NCBI GenBank assembly: GCA_051960855.1
Contig: JBQCDV010000181.1
Location: 1 to 8,840 of the forward strand
From: JBQCDV01 sp051960855
GTDB lineage: Bacteria > Actinomycetota > Actinomycetes > JAJZTN01
Direction of reading: 5' to 3'
DNA: 8,840 bases
In this document: positions 1 to 6,762 of the stretch, piece by piece
How the letters are laid out: the number at the start of each line of letters is the position of its first letter
Numbering within the stretch: the first letter of the stretch is position 1
Program-made: the position numbers and the translations under genes
The notes under the pieces: generated by a model
What the model saw: the letters and a program-made list of their open reading frames with translations, nothing else
The model's database searches: none
What the model was told of the DNA's origin: nothing

Positions 1-2
1 GC

Positions 3-98
3 GGCGCCGGAAACCTCGCCCTAGTCACGATCGTGGCCGTGGCGGGCAACATGGCCACCAGCACGCAGGGGTTCACTCTCACCGTCACGCCACGGTGA
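3..98 (+). CDS. C-terminal end of an Ig-like (He_PIG/cadherin-type) secreted or surface protein, partial
   Basis: An open frame enters from the left edge and stops at TGA 96-98, leaving about 31 residues. They alternate as beta strands and end in GNMATSTQGFTLTVTPR. The pattern of a Gly-Asn turn, a short loop, Thr-Gln, then Phe-Thr-Leu-Thr-Val is typical of the last strands of bacterial Ig-like domains of the putative-Ig (He_PIG) kind, often found in tandem in exported proteins. No sortase motif or membrane segment follows, so the protein would simply end with this domain. The start, length and remaining domains lie outside the window. The product type rests on this short pattern only; a chance open frame is possible, but the codons keep G/C third positions and a hairpin follows the stop. 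Confidence 0.5.
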   Translation, partial: GAGNLALVTIVAVAGNMATSTQGFTLTVTPR

Positions 99-130
99 CG
101 TCGCTCGCCGCCGGCCCAGTTCGCGGCGGC
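83..130 (+). terminator. Two consecutive hairpins at the end of the Ig-like gene
   Basis: CGTCAC (83-88) pairs with GTGACG (95-100) around a 6-nt loop that overlaps the stop codon. GCCGCCG (107-113) then pairs perfectly with CGGCGGC (124-130) around a 10-nt loop. No T-run follows either stem, as is common for actinobacterial terminators. Their place at the end of the gene suggests termination, by inference. Confidence 0.4.
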
Positions 131-153
131 CGACAAGACCAGCAGATGGCCGT

Positions 154-253
154 CGTGCCTACTTGGCGCGGCGGGCACGGGGGAATGACCGAGGAGCAGC
201 CGGGGTAGGGGCTTGCCATCCGGCACGCGTCATCAGGGGAGTCGCGTGCCGGA
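154..253 (+). promoter_or_regulatory. Inverted repeats in the leader of the glucose dehydrogenase gene
   Basis: An exact 11-bp inverted repeat lies 32 bases before the GTG start: TCCGGCACGCG (219-229) and CGCGTGCCGGA (243-253), with a 13-nt spacer. Upstream, CGTGCC (154-159) and GGCACG (174-179) form a second, shorter inverted repeat with the same core, so the core GGCACG/CGTGCC occurs four times within 100 bases. These could be operator half-sites for a dimeric regulator, or RNA stems; the halves can also pair across the two repeats. No convincing -10/-35 pair was found in 99-285, which otherwise shows no gene. Confidence 0.5.
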
Positions 254-285
254 GCCTGCCGTCCCCCGGTCCGAAGGAGCACTCC

Positions 286-1341
286 GTGCGCGCGCTCACC
301 GTCCAACCAGGCACGAAGGGGAGCGTCGAGGTCACCGACGTGCCTGATCCCCAGCGCAAGGACAGCGACCTCCTCATCGAGGGTCTCGCTGTCGGCATCT
401 GCGGCACCGACAAGGAGATCGCCTCCGGCGACTACGGGTGGGCGCCGCCTGGGAACGACCGCCTGGTGCTCGGGCACGAGTCGCTGGGCCGGGTCAAGGA
501 GGCGCCGGAGGGATCCGGCTTCGCCGCAGGGGACCTCGTCGCTGGAGTCGTGCGCCGCCCCGATCCGGTCCCGTGCGGAGCCTGTGCGCATGGCGAGTTC
601 GACATGTGCCGCAATGGCAAGTACACCGAGCGCGGCATCAAGCAGATCGACGGTTTCGCCAGCGAGCTCTGGACGAGCGAGCCCGACTACACCGTGAAGC
701 TTGACGGGCGCCTTGACAAGGTCGGCAACCTCATGGAGCCGACGTCGGTGGTCGCGAAGGCGTGGGAGCAGGTGGAGCGGATCGGCAACCGCGCCTGGTT
801 CGAGCCAAAGACGGTCCTCGTCACTGGCGCCGGGCCCATCGGGCTGCTCGCGGCACTGCTCGGCGTGCAGCGCGGTCTCGACGTCCACGTGCTCGACCAG
901 GTCAAGGACGGGCCGAAGCCTCAGCTCGTGGCCGACCTCGGCGCGACGTACCACTCCGACGGGTTCGAGGCTGCTGTCAAGGCGGCCGGTGAGCCCGACG
1001 TCGTCATCGAGGCCACCGGAGTCGCCCAACTCGTCGTCGACGCGATGGCCACGACCGCCTCCTACGGCATCGTCTGTCTCACCGGGGTCTCCTCACTGGG
1101 CCGCAAGGTCACCTTCGACGTGGGCGCGGTCAATCGGGACATCGTCCTGGAGAACGACGTTGTCGTCGGTTCCGTCAACGCGAACCTGCGGCACTGGCAG
1201 TTGGCCGCGGATGCCCTCGCCAAGGCTGACCTGTCGTGGCTGGAGCGGTTGATCTCCCGCCGTGTCCCGCTGGGCAGCTTCGAGCAGGCCTTCGAGCCGC
1301 AGCCGGACGACGTGAAGGTCGTGCTGGAGCTGCAGCAGTAG
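286..1341 (+). CDS. Glucose 1-dehydrogenase, medium-chain zinc-dependent alcohol dehydrogenase family
   Basis: The predicted 351-aa cytoplasmic enzyme would oxidise beta-D-glucose to glucono-1,5-lactone with NAD(P)+. The N-terminal GroES-like catalytic domain carries GICGTD (37-42, zinc ligand Cys39), GHE (63-65, His64 and Glu65) and the acidic residue of LMEPTSVV (Glu151). A zinc-lobe segment has Cys97, Cys100 and Cys108 but no fourth cysteine at the usual spacing. The Rossmann domain has GAGPIG (181-186). The SVNANLRHW segment (296-304) matches the Asn/His-containing substrate region of glucose dehydrogenases and separates it from general alcohol dehydrogenases. GTG 286 is chosen because GAAGGAG lies 6 bases upstream and the family's N-terminus (MRALTV) begins there; a GTG at 163 in frame would add 41 unrelated residues. 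Fifty-two bases separate it from the GH15 gene, suggesting co-transcription. Substrate and cofactor preference (NAD or NADP) cannot be read with certainty. Confidence 0.88.
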   Translation: MRALTVQPGTKGSVEVTDVPDPQRKDSDLLIEGLAVGICGTDKEIASGDYGWAPPGNDRLVLGHESLGRVKEAPEGSGFAAGDLVAGVVRRPDPVPCGACAHGEFDMCRNGKYTERGIKQIDGFASELWTSEPDYTVKLDGRLDKVGNLMEPTSVVAKAWEQVERIGNRAWFEPKTVLVTGAGPIGLLAALLGVQRGLDVHVLDQVKDGPKPQLVADLGATYHSDGFEAAVKAAGEPDVVIEATGVAQLVVDAMATTASYGIVCLTGVSSLGRKVTFDVGAVNRDIVLENDVVVGSVNANLRHWQLAADALAKADLSWLERLISRRVPLGSFEQAFEPQPDDVKVVLELQQ

Positions 1342-1393
1342 CGGGGGTCCAGCCGGTGACGGGCTCAGCCAGGACGGGGAGAAGGATGGCCGC

Positions 1394-3154
1394 GTGAGGA
1401 TCGAGGACTACGGGCTCCTGGGGGACCTGCACACCGCTGCGCTGGTGGGCCGCGACGGCTCCATCGACTGGTTGTGCCTGCCGCGGTTCGACTCGCCTGC
1501 GTGCTTCGCGGCGCTGCTCGGGCACCGTGACAACGGGCGGTGGCTCCTGGCTCCGGCCTCCGGAGGCAGCGCCACCAGGCGTCGCTACCGCGGAGACACG
1601 CTGATCCTCGAGCAGGAGTGGGACACCGACGACGGCACCGTCCGCATCATCGACTTCATGCCGCCTCGCGGCACCGCCGCCGACGTCGTTCGGATCGTCG
1701 AGGGTGTCAGTGGCCGCGTGCCGATGCGGATGGACCTCGTCCTGCGCTTCGACTACGGCCACCTGGTTCCATGGGTGCGCCGGCACGGCGACGACCTCGT
1801 CGCGGTAGCGGGCCCGGACGCGGTGTGGCTGCACACCGACGTGAAGCTGCGCGGGCACGACCTGTCGACCGTGGCGGAGTTCGAGGTCGTGGCCGGCCAG
1901 CGGACATCCTTCGTGCTGACTCACAGCCAGAGCTACGAGGGCCGGCCCAAGGCCGCAGAGGCCGAGCAGTCGCTGCGGGACACCGAGGAGTTCTGGACCC
2001 AGTGGATCAGCAAGTGTCAGTACGACGGTAAGTGGCAGGACGCCGTCCGTCGGTCGCTGATCCTGATGAAGGCTCTCACCTACGCCCCCACGGGGGGTAT
2101 CGCCGCCGCCGCGACGACCTCACTGCCCGAGCAGCTGGGCGGCCCGCGCAACTGGGACTACCGCTACTGCTGGCTGCGAGACGCCACCCTGACCCTGCAG
2201 GCGCTGATGGGGACGGGCTACACGCGCGAGGCGCAGGCGTGGCGGGAGTGGCTGCTGCGTGCGGTCGCGGGTGACCCCGCCGACCTGCGCATCATGTACG
2301 CCCTCGACGGGGCTCGCCGCATCCCGGAGACGACCCTTGACTGGCTCCCGGGTTACGAGGACTCCTTCCCGGTCCGCATCGGCAACGCCGCCTCGGAGCA
2401 GTTCCAGCTGGACGTGTGGGGTGAGGTGCTCGACGGCCTGCACGTCGCCCGCGAGCGCGGTCTGGAGCAGGAGGACGCCGCCTGGTCCCTGCAGCGTGCC
2501 CTGCTCGACTTCCTCGAGAGCCACTGGGAGGAGCCGGACAACGGCCTCTGGGAGGTGCGGGGACCGCGGCGCCACTTCGTGCACTCCAAGGTGATGGCGT
2601 GGGCAGGCGTCGACCGCATGGTCCAGGCGGTAGAGAAATTCGGGCTCGAGGGACCCGTGGACCGCTGGCGCGGGCTGCGGGAGGACATTCACCGCGAGGT
2701 GTGCCAAAAGGGCTACGACTCCGACCGCAACACGTTCACGCAGTTCTACGGCTCGCATGGGCTCGACGCTGCCTTGCTGATGATTCCGCGGGTGGGTTTC
2801 CTCCCCTGGAGCGACGACCGTGTCATCGGCACGGTCGACGCCGTGGGACGCGAGCTGATGAGAGACGGCTTCCTGCTGCGCTACGACCCCCAGGCAGACG
2901 GCGGCGTCGACGGGTTGCCGGGTGACGAAGGAGCGTTTCTGGCGTGCACCTTCTGGTACGCCGACGCACTGCACGGCATCGGGCGTGACGACGAGGCGGT
3001 GGAGACCTTCGAGCGCCTGCTGGGACTGCGCAACGACCTCGGCATGCTGAGCGAGGAATGGGATGTGCACGCGCAGCGCCAGCTCGGCAACACCCCGCAG
3101 GCGTTCAGCCATCTCGGTCTCGTCAATGCCGCACGGCATCTCAGTGGCACGTGA
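1394..3154 (+). CDS. Glycoside hydrolase family 15 protein (glucoamylase/trehalase type)
   Basis: The 586-aa protein has no signal peptide and so probably acts in the cytoplasm, releasing glucose from trehalose or short alpha-glucans by an inverting mechanism. Residues 1-200 form the N-terminal beta-sandwich (opening with IEDYGLLGDLHTAALVGRDG), and about 215-585 form the (alpha/alpha)6 barrel. Visible family motifs are GGPRNWDYRYCWLRD (249-263), the ASEQFQLDVWGE segment (333-344), LWEVRG (385-390) with candidate acid Glu387, and SEEWD (553-557) followed by GNTPQAFSHLGLVNAA (565-580); the late glutamates fit the general base. Length is normal for bacterial GH15 proteins. GTG 1394 is preferred because GGAGAAGGA ends 7 bases upstream; an ATG at 1386 stops after three codons. 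Mycobacterial members of this type are trehalases, while others are glucoamylases or dextran/isomaltose hydrolases, so the substrate stays open. The upstream glucose dehydrogenase would consume the released glucose. Confidence 0.9.
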   Translation: MRIEDYGLLGDLHTAALVGRDGSIDWLCLPRFDSPACFAALLGHRDNGRWLLAPASGGSATRRRYRGDTLILEQEWDTDDGTVRIIDFMPPRGTAADVVRIVEGVSGRVPMRMDLVLRFDYGHLVPWVRRHGDDLVAVAGPDAVWLHTDVKLRGHDLSTVAEFEVVAGQRTSFVLTHSQSYEGRPKAAEAEQSLRDTEEFWTQWISKCQYDGKWQDAVRRSLILMKALTYAPTGGIAAAATTSLPEQLGGPRNWDYRYCWLRDATLTLQALMGTGYTREAQAWREWLLRAVAGDPADLRIMYALDGARRIPETTLDWLPGYEDSFPVRIGNAASEQFQLDVWGEVLDGLHVARERGLEQEDAAWSLQRALLDFLESHWEEPDNGLWEVRGPRRHFVHSKVMAWAGVDRMVQAVEKFGLEGPVDRWRGLREDIHREVCQKGYDSDRNTFTQFYGSHGLDAALLMIPRVGFLPWSDDRVIGTVDAVGRELMRDGFLLRYDPQADGGVDGLPGDEGAFLACTFWYADALHGIGRDDEAVETFERLLGLRNDLGMLSEEWDVHAQRQLGNTPQAFSHLGLVNAARHLSGT

Positions 3155-3175
3155 CGCACTCGCATCACCGCTGAA

Positions 3176-3249
3176 GGGGTCAACGTCTCCTCGACCCCGC
3201 CGTCCGCCTGCCGATTCTCCTGAGGGAGGCACGGGGGCACCGACGGCGG
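3176..3249 (+). terminator. Hairpins between the GH15 gene and the GAF gene
   Basis: GGGGTC (3176-3181) pairs with GACCCC (3193-3198) around an 11-nt loop, 21 bases after the GH15 stop; no T-run follows. A second, longer-range inverted repeat, CCGCCGTC (3197-3204) and GACGGCGG (3242-3249), ends on the first bases of the Shine-Dalgarno region of the next gene. The first could terminate the dehydrogenase-GH15 transcript, and the second could shade the next ribosome site. Both roles are inferred. Confidence 0.35.
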
Positions 3250-3261
3250 AAGGGATCTGGG

Positions 3262-4314
3262 GTGTCGGGACTGGCCGGGGCTGCTGGCGGCGTGGCTGCC
3301 AACGTCACGACGACGATGGAGGCAGCTCACAGCGGGCATGAGGGCGTCGGTGTGTTGCAGGCGGCCCCGGATACGGCGATGTCGTTCGCCGCGGCGTCCC
3401 AGGTGGTGCTCGACTACCTCGTCGCGCATGTGCCACTCGGCTACTGGGCGATTACCCGCGTGGCCGACGGCCGGCAGAGCTATCTGAGCCTGGGGGACAA
3501 CGTCTACGACCTGCAGCGCGGCGGCAGCCACGCGTGGCAGGACTCCTTCTGCCGCTACATGGCCAATGGAACGGCGCCGTCGGTGGCGCCCGACGCACAG
3601 TCGGTCCCCGTCTACGCCGCGGCCGGCGTCAACGCCTCCCTGCAGATCGGCGCCTACGCGGGAGCGCCGATCCACGACAGCGACGGGTCTCTGTTCGGCG
3701 CGATCTGCGGGCTGGACCCGGAGGTCGCTGGCCCGGAGCTGGTCGACCACAAGGCGGTCATCGACGTCCTGGCCCAGCTCCTCGAGATCGTGCTCGTCGT
3801 GGACCGGGCGCGCGAGCACGCCGTCCAGGTCGCGCAGAGCGCCCATGCCGACGGGGTCAGCGACCAGCTCACGGGTGTTCTCAACCAGCGCGGCTGGGAG
3901 CTGCTGCTAGCCGCCGAGGAGGAGCATCTGCAGGTCTTCGGCGACCCGGCAGCGGTCGTGGTCGCCACCCTTTCCGACCCGACCGACTCCACCGACCCGA
4001 CCGACTCGAACAACCCGACCGACCCCATGGCGATCTCCGAGCCTGACGAGCGCGCGCTCGTGACGCTGGCCTGGTGCCTGTCCACGGCCTGCGGACCAGA
4101 CGCCGCGGTTGCCCGCATCGGTCGCCGCCAGTTCGCGATCGTCGTGCGGCCCGCAACGGCGGCGGATGCCCGGGACTTCGTGGGAAGCGTGAAGCGCGAG
4201 CTTGCTACCGCTGGCCTGCGCGCGGGGCTGGCATGGGCGCCGGTCACGCTCGCGGGCGGCTACGACGCTGCGCTGCGGTCCGCGTGCGCCGACCTGGACG
4301 CCGCCTGCGGCTAG
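3262..4314 (+). CDS. GAF-domain protein with a degenerate GGDEF-like C-terminal domain
   Basis: The 350-aa soluble protein has no membrane segment. Residues about 40-180 fit a GAF sensor domain: a strand-rich core (YWAITRVADGRQSYLSLGDN), a helix with DSFCRYM (95-100), and the closing GAPIHDSDGSLFGAICGLDP (135-152). A helical linker (180-198) leads to SDQLTGVLNQRGWE (200-213), the opening signature of GGDEF domains. The catalytic loop, however, reads RIGRRQF (285-291) in place of R-x-GGDEF, and the FKxIND metal/substrate segment is missing, occupied instead by (S/L)xxPTD repeats (237-254). Diguanylate cyclase activity is therefore unlikely; a sensory or c-di-GMP-pathway-derived binding role is more plausible. 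GTG 3262 is chosen for GGAAGGG ending 7 bases upstream; ATG 3316 is an alternative 18 codons later. It converges on the PAS-GAF-SpoIIE gene, suggesting a shared signalling theme, which is inference. The ligand is unknown. Confidence 0.78.
   Translation: MSGLAGAAGGVAANVTTTMEAAHSGHEGVGVLQAAPDTAMSFAAASQVVLDYLVAHVPLGYWAITRVADGRQSYLSLGDNVYDLQRGGSHAWQDSFCRYMANGTAPSVAPDAQSVPVYAAAGVNASLQIGAYAGAPIHDSDGSLFGAICGLDPEVAGPELVDHKAVIDVLAQLLEIVLVVDRAREHAVQVAQSAHADGVSDQLTGVLNQRGWELLLAAEEEHLQVFGDPAAVVVATLSDPTDSTDPTDSNNPTDPMAISEPDERALVTLAWCLSTACGPDAAVARIGRRQFAIVVRPATAADARDFVGSVKRELATAGLRAGLAWAPVTLAGGYDAALRSACADLDAACG
3970..4023 (+). repeat. Three-copy 18-bp in-frame tandem repeat inside the GGDEF-like domain
   Basis: Three 18-bp units (3970-3987, 3988-4005, 4006-4023) share CCGACC-type cores and end in CCGACCGAC. 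They encode LSDPTD, STDPTD and SNNPTD, followed by P. The period is a multiple of three, so copy-number change by slippage would lengthen or shorten the protein without a frameshift. It lies right after the first GGDEF-domain strand (AVVVATL), where the metal-binding segment should be. Confidence 0.85.
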
Positions 4315-4331
4315 CAAGAAGCCGGCGTAGG

Positions 4332-4354
4332 GGCCGCAGCGGTCCTCCGCGGCC
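4332..4354. terminator. G/C hairpin between convergent stop codons
   Basis: GGCC (4332-4335) pairs with GGCC (4351-4354), and GCGG (4339-4342) with CCGC (4347-4350), leaving a TCCT loop and a 3-nt bulge; a 6-bp GGCCGC/GCGGCC fold is the alternative. It sits in the 46-base gap between the two convergent genes and works in both orientations. No T-run is present on either side, so termination is inferred from place and stability. Confidence 0.45.
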
Positions 4355-4360
4355 TGCTGC

Positions 4361-6532
4361 TCAGCGCCGCAGCTCGAACCAGGTGGTCGTGCCGCGGCTG
4401 GTGCGCTCGCTGCCCCACGCGTCGCTGAGGCTCTCGACGAGCATCAGCCCGCGGCCGCGCTCGGCGGTGGCACTGGTCTGGCCCGCCTCGACCGCCCCGT
4501 CGAGACCGGTGTCGCTGACCAGCACGAGCAGGCGCTCGGCGTCGAGGTCGAGCTCCAGCCGCGCGGTGGAGCGGGCGTGGATCAGGGCGTTGGTGACGAG
4601 CTCGCTGATGCTGAGGACGGCGATCTCGCGCTGCTCGGCCGCGATGCCCCAGCTGCGCAGCAGGTCGCTGGCCCACCTGCGGGCCTGACCGGGAGCCCGG
4701 CTCTCGGCCGGGACCTCGATGGAGGCGATGCGGTGGCGTCCGCCGTCCAGGACGATCGCCAGCACCGCGACGTCGTCCTCGCCCGGGCGCCGCGCGCCCA
4801 GCACGCCGGTGCACAGCCCGCGCGGGTCGGTCAGCCACTCCTGCCGCTCCACGAGGTCCCGTAGCCGCTGCAGTCCCTCTCCCAGGTCCTCGCCCGGCAC
4901 CTCCACCAGGCCGTCGGTGAACAGCAGCAGGCTGTCGCCCTCGGCCAACCGGTGGCGGTGCTGGTGGCGGTCGCCTGGCACGCCCAGCGGTGGCCCTGGG
5001 ACGACATCGAGGAACGCCGCCCGCACGGGCGGGGCGCCGTCGGCGGCCTCGGGCGTGAGGCGCCGGTGCAGGGGAGCTGGATGTCCGGCCGAGGCCAGGT
5101 CGAGCGACCAGCCGGGCCCGTCCGCGGACAGCAGCCCCACGACGGCGGTGACGAAGACCTCCGGGCCGAGGCTGGCCACGAAGGCGTCGAGACCGGCGAG
5201 GACAGCGGACGGGCCGGCGCCGCCGAGGGCGAGGACCCGCAGCGCCGCGCGCACCTGGCCCATCACCGCGGCGGCGAGCATGCCGTGCCCGACGACGTCG
5301 CCGATGACGACGACGATGTCGCCGTTGTCCCGCTCGAACACGTCGTAGAAGTCGCCGCCGGCGCTGGCTCCCGCGCTCGGCTCGTACCGCGCCGCCACGC
5401 TGATGCCCGGCAGCTCGGGCAGCGCCGCGGGCAGCATGCTGCGCTGCAGGGTCTCGCTGTGCTCACGCTGCTCGTCGAAGCGGCGGGCGCGAGCGAGGGC
5501 CTGCCCCACCAGTCCGCCGGCGGTGAGCAGCGTCGCGCGCTCGCTGGGTGTGAAGTGGCGGCGGCTCTCGTACCCCAGGCTGAGCGCGCCCAGCAGGGAA
5601 CCGGCGAACGCCGGCACCGAGGCGACCGACTGCAGGTGGCTGCCGCCAGGCTCGGCCTCGAGCGCCTCGAAGGCGGCCAGGTCGGGCTCGTCGAGCCACA
5701 GCGCTGCGCCGCGACGGACGACGCGGGCGCCCGGCAGCGCGGCGTCCGACGGGACGCGGACCCACACCGGCGGCAGGCGGCGGACGGTGGGAAGGGCGAC
5801 CGCACCGCCCGCCTGGGCGGGGACGCTCGGGGAGTCGGGCAGCTCGGCGGCGTCCACGCGGGAGGCTCGCGCCATCCGCAACGCGTTGCCGTCGCGCAGC
5901 ACCAGTCGGGCGTGGTCGGCCCCTGTCGACGTGCCGCCGCTCTCGGTCGCCCACCGCAGCGCCTCGATCGCGACGTCGTCGGTGGACAGGGCGCCGGCGA
6001 GCCGGGCGGCCAGGTCGGCCAGGCCGGCGAGGGCGGTCTGGGTGGCGGTCGTCTCGACGATCTGCGCGAGCACGGCGATGATCCGGCCGCTGTCGTCGCG
6101 GACCGGGGAGTAGGCGCGGGCGAAGCGCACCTCCTCGACGGAGCGGCCGGCCCCCCGAGCGACGGGCAGGCGGGTGTCGCTGTCGACGAAAGGCTCCCCG
6201 GTCGCGAACACGCGGTCGACCACGTCGCCGTGTCCGGGCAGTCCCCAGTTCTCCGCGAGAGCGACGGCGGCGGGCTTGCCGAAGGCCGCCGGGTGCTTCG
6301 AGCCGAGGGCCCGAGCGTAGGTGTCGTTGTAGACCAGCACGCGCGCAGGACCGATGGCCAAGGCCGAGGCGTGCGGGGAGGCGAGGACGGTCTCGACGAC
6401 GGCGGCCAACCCGGCCGGCCACGAGCCGCGCTCCCCCAGCGGGGTCCGGCTCCAGTCCGTCTCGGCCAGGAGGTCGTGGACGCGCACAGGGACGTGACGT
6501 GCGGTCGCGTGGGGGCTCAGGGGCACGCCCAC
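4361..6532 (-). CDS. PAS-GAF-SpoIIE (PP2C) phosphatase with C-terminal RsbW-like HATPase domain
   Basis: The predicted 723-aa cytoplasmic regulator would dephosphorylate an anti-anti-sigma (STAS) protein and could also phosphorylate or bind one through its ATPase domain. Domains in order: a PAS-like region (about 20-160; TPLGERGSWPAGL at 30-42, VLVYNDTYARALG at 65-77), a GAF domain (about 165-350), then a SpoIIE/PP2C phosphatase (about 360-595) with LQRSMLP (362-368), GGDFYD (392-397, Asp394), GDVVGHG (411-417, Asp412), AGHP (482-485), FTDGLVE (538-544, Asp540) and GEDDVAVL (584-591, Asp587). All expected metal aspartates are present. The C-terminal HATPase (about 605-723) has ELVTNALIHA (644-653), VSDTG (672-676) and RGRGLMLVE (692-700). 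GTG 6532 and GTG 6526 are both served by GGAGGAGG at 6543-6536; the second gives 721 aa and better spacing from the last GGAGG. No STAS or sigma gene is next to it, so the partner is encoded elsewhere. Signal ligand unknown. Confidence 0.9.
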   Translation of the reverse strand: MGVPLSPHATARHVPVRVHDLLAETDWSRTPLGERGSWPAGLAAVVETVLASPHASALAIGPARVLVYNDTYARALGSKHPAAFGKPAAVALAENWGLPGHGDVVDRVFATGEPFVDSDTRLPVARGAGRSVEEVRFARAYSPVRDDSGRIIAVLAQIVETTATQTALAGLADLAARLAGALSTDDVAIEALRWATESGGTSTGADHARLVLRDGNALRMARASRVDAAELPDSPSVPAQAGGAVALPTVRRLPPVWVRVPSDAALPGARVVRRGAALWLDEPDLAAFEALEAEPGGSHLQSVASVPAFAGSLLGALSLGYESRRHFTPSERATLLTAGGLVGQALARARRFDEQREHSETLQRSMLPAALPELPGISVAARYEPSAGASAGGDFYDVFERDNGDIVVVIGDVVGHGMLAAAVMGQVRAALRVLALGGAGPSAVLAGLDAFVASLGPEVFVTAVVGLLSADGPGWSLDLASAGHPAPLHRRLTPEAADGAPPVRAAFLDVVPGPPLGVPGDRHQHRHRLAEGDSLLLFTDGLVEVPGEDLGEGLQRLRDLVERQEWLTDPRGLCTGVLGARRPGEDDVAVLAIVLDGGRHRIASIEVPAESRAPGQARRWASDLLRSWGIAAEQREIAVLSISELVTNALIHARSTARLELDLDAERLLVLVSDTGLDGAVEAGQTSATAERGRGLMLVESLSDAWGSERTSRGTTTWFELRR

Positions 6533-6587
6533 TCACCTCCTCCGGTCAGGCTGAGGCAGGAACACGTCGTGCCGAGTCAGGCGACCC

Positions 6588-6697
6588 ACAGTAGCCGCTC
6601 TTGGACGGACCGTTCGGCTACGAGCCATTCGCGTCCGATGCGCGAGTTGCGATGAGTTGCGCCGTTCGGGCTCTTGGGTCGGGTTGAGCAGGTTGCG
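6588..6697. promoter_or_regulatory. Divergent intergenic region with short direct repeats
   Basis: The 230-bp gap between the phosphatase gene (-) and the 72-aa gene (+) holds two copies of GAGTTGCG exactly 10 bp apart (6644-6651, 6654-6661), a third GTTGCG (6692-6697), and two copies of CCGTTCGG (6610-6617, 6662-6669). Head-to-tail sites one helical turn apart fit a response-regulator-type operator. On the - strand, TACTGT (6593-6588) is a possible -10 box for the phosphatase gene, without a clear -35. No coding frame with a credible ribosome site was seen here. Confidence 0.35.
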
Positions 6698-6762
6698 CAC
6701 GGCATCGTCCTCAGGCGATTACCGTGGTGGCGCTCGCCGTCATCGCCAGACCGGAGACCTCT

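Noticed and set aside
163..285. N-terminal extension of the glucose dehydrogenase from GTG 163
   Set aside because: The added 41 residues match nothing in the family and would cover the inverted repeat; GAAGGAG before GTG 286 fits the usual N-terminus.
85..1029. 314-codon open frame on the - strand
   Set aside because: Antisense to the glucose dehydrogenase; no domain recognised.
1342..1393. Possible imperfect hairpin (GTCCAGCC / GGCT...GGAC) between the dehydrogenase and GH15 genes
   Set aside because: Short and interrupted stem; not enough to claim a terminator inside a likely operon.
2120..3232. 370-codon open frame on the - strand
   Set aside because: Antisense to the GH15 gene with its conserved motifs; no recognisable domain and no credible ribosome site.
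4952..6655. 567-codon open frame on the + strand
   Set aside because: It is antisense to the PAS-GAF-SpoIIE gene, whose motifs are unmistakable; its product is Gly/Arg/Ala-rich without domain signatures, as expected from a GC-rich complementary strand.
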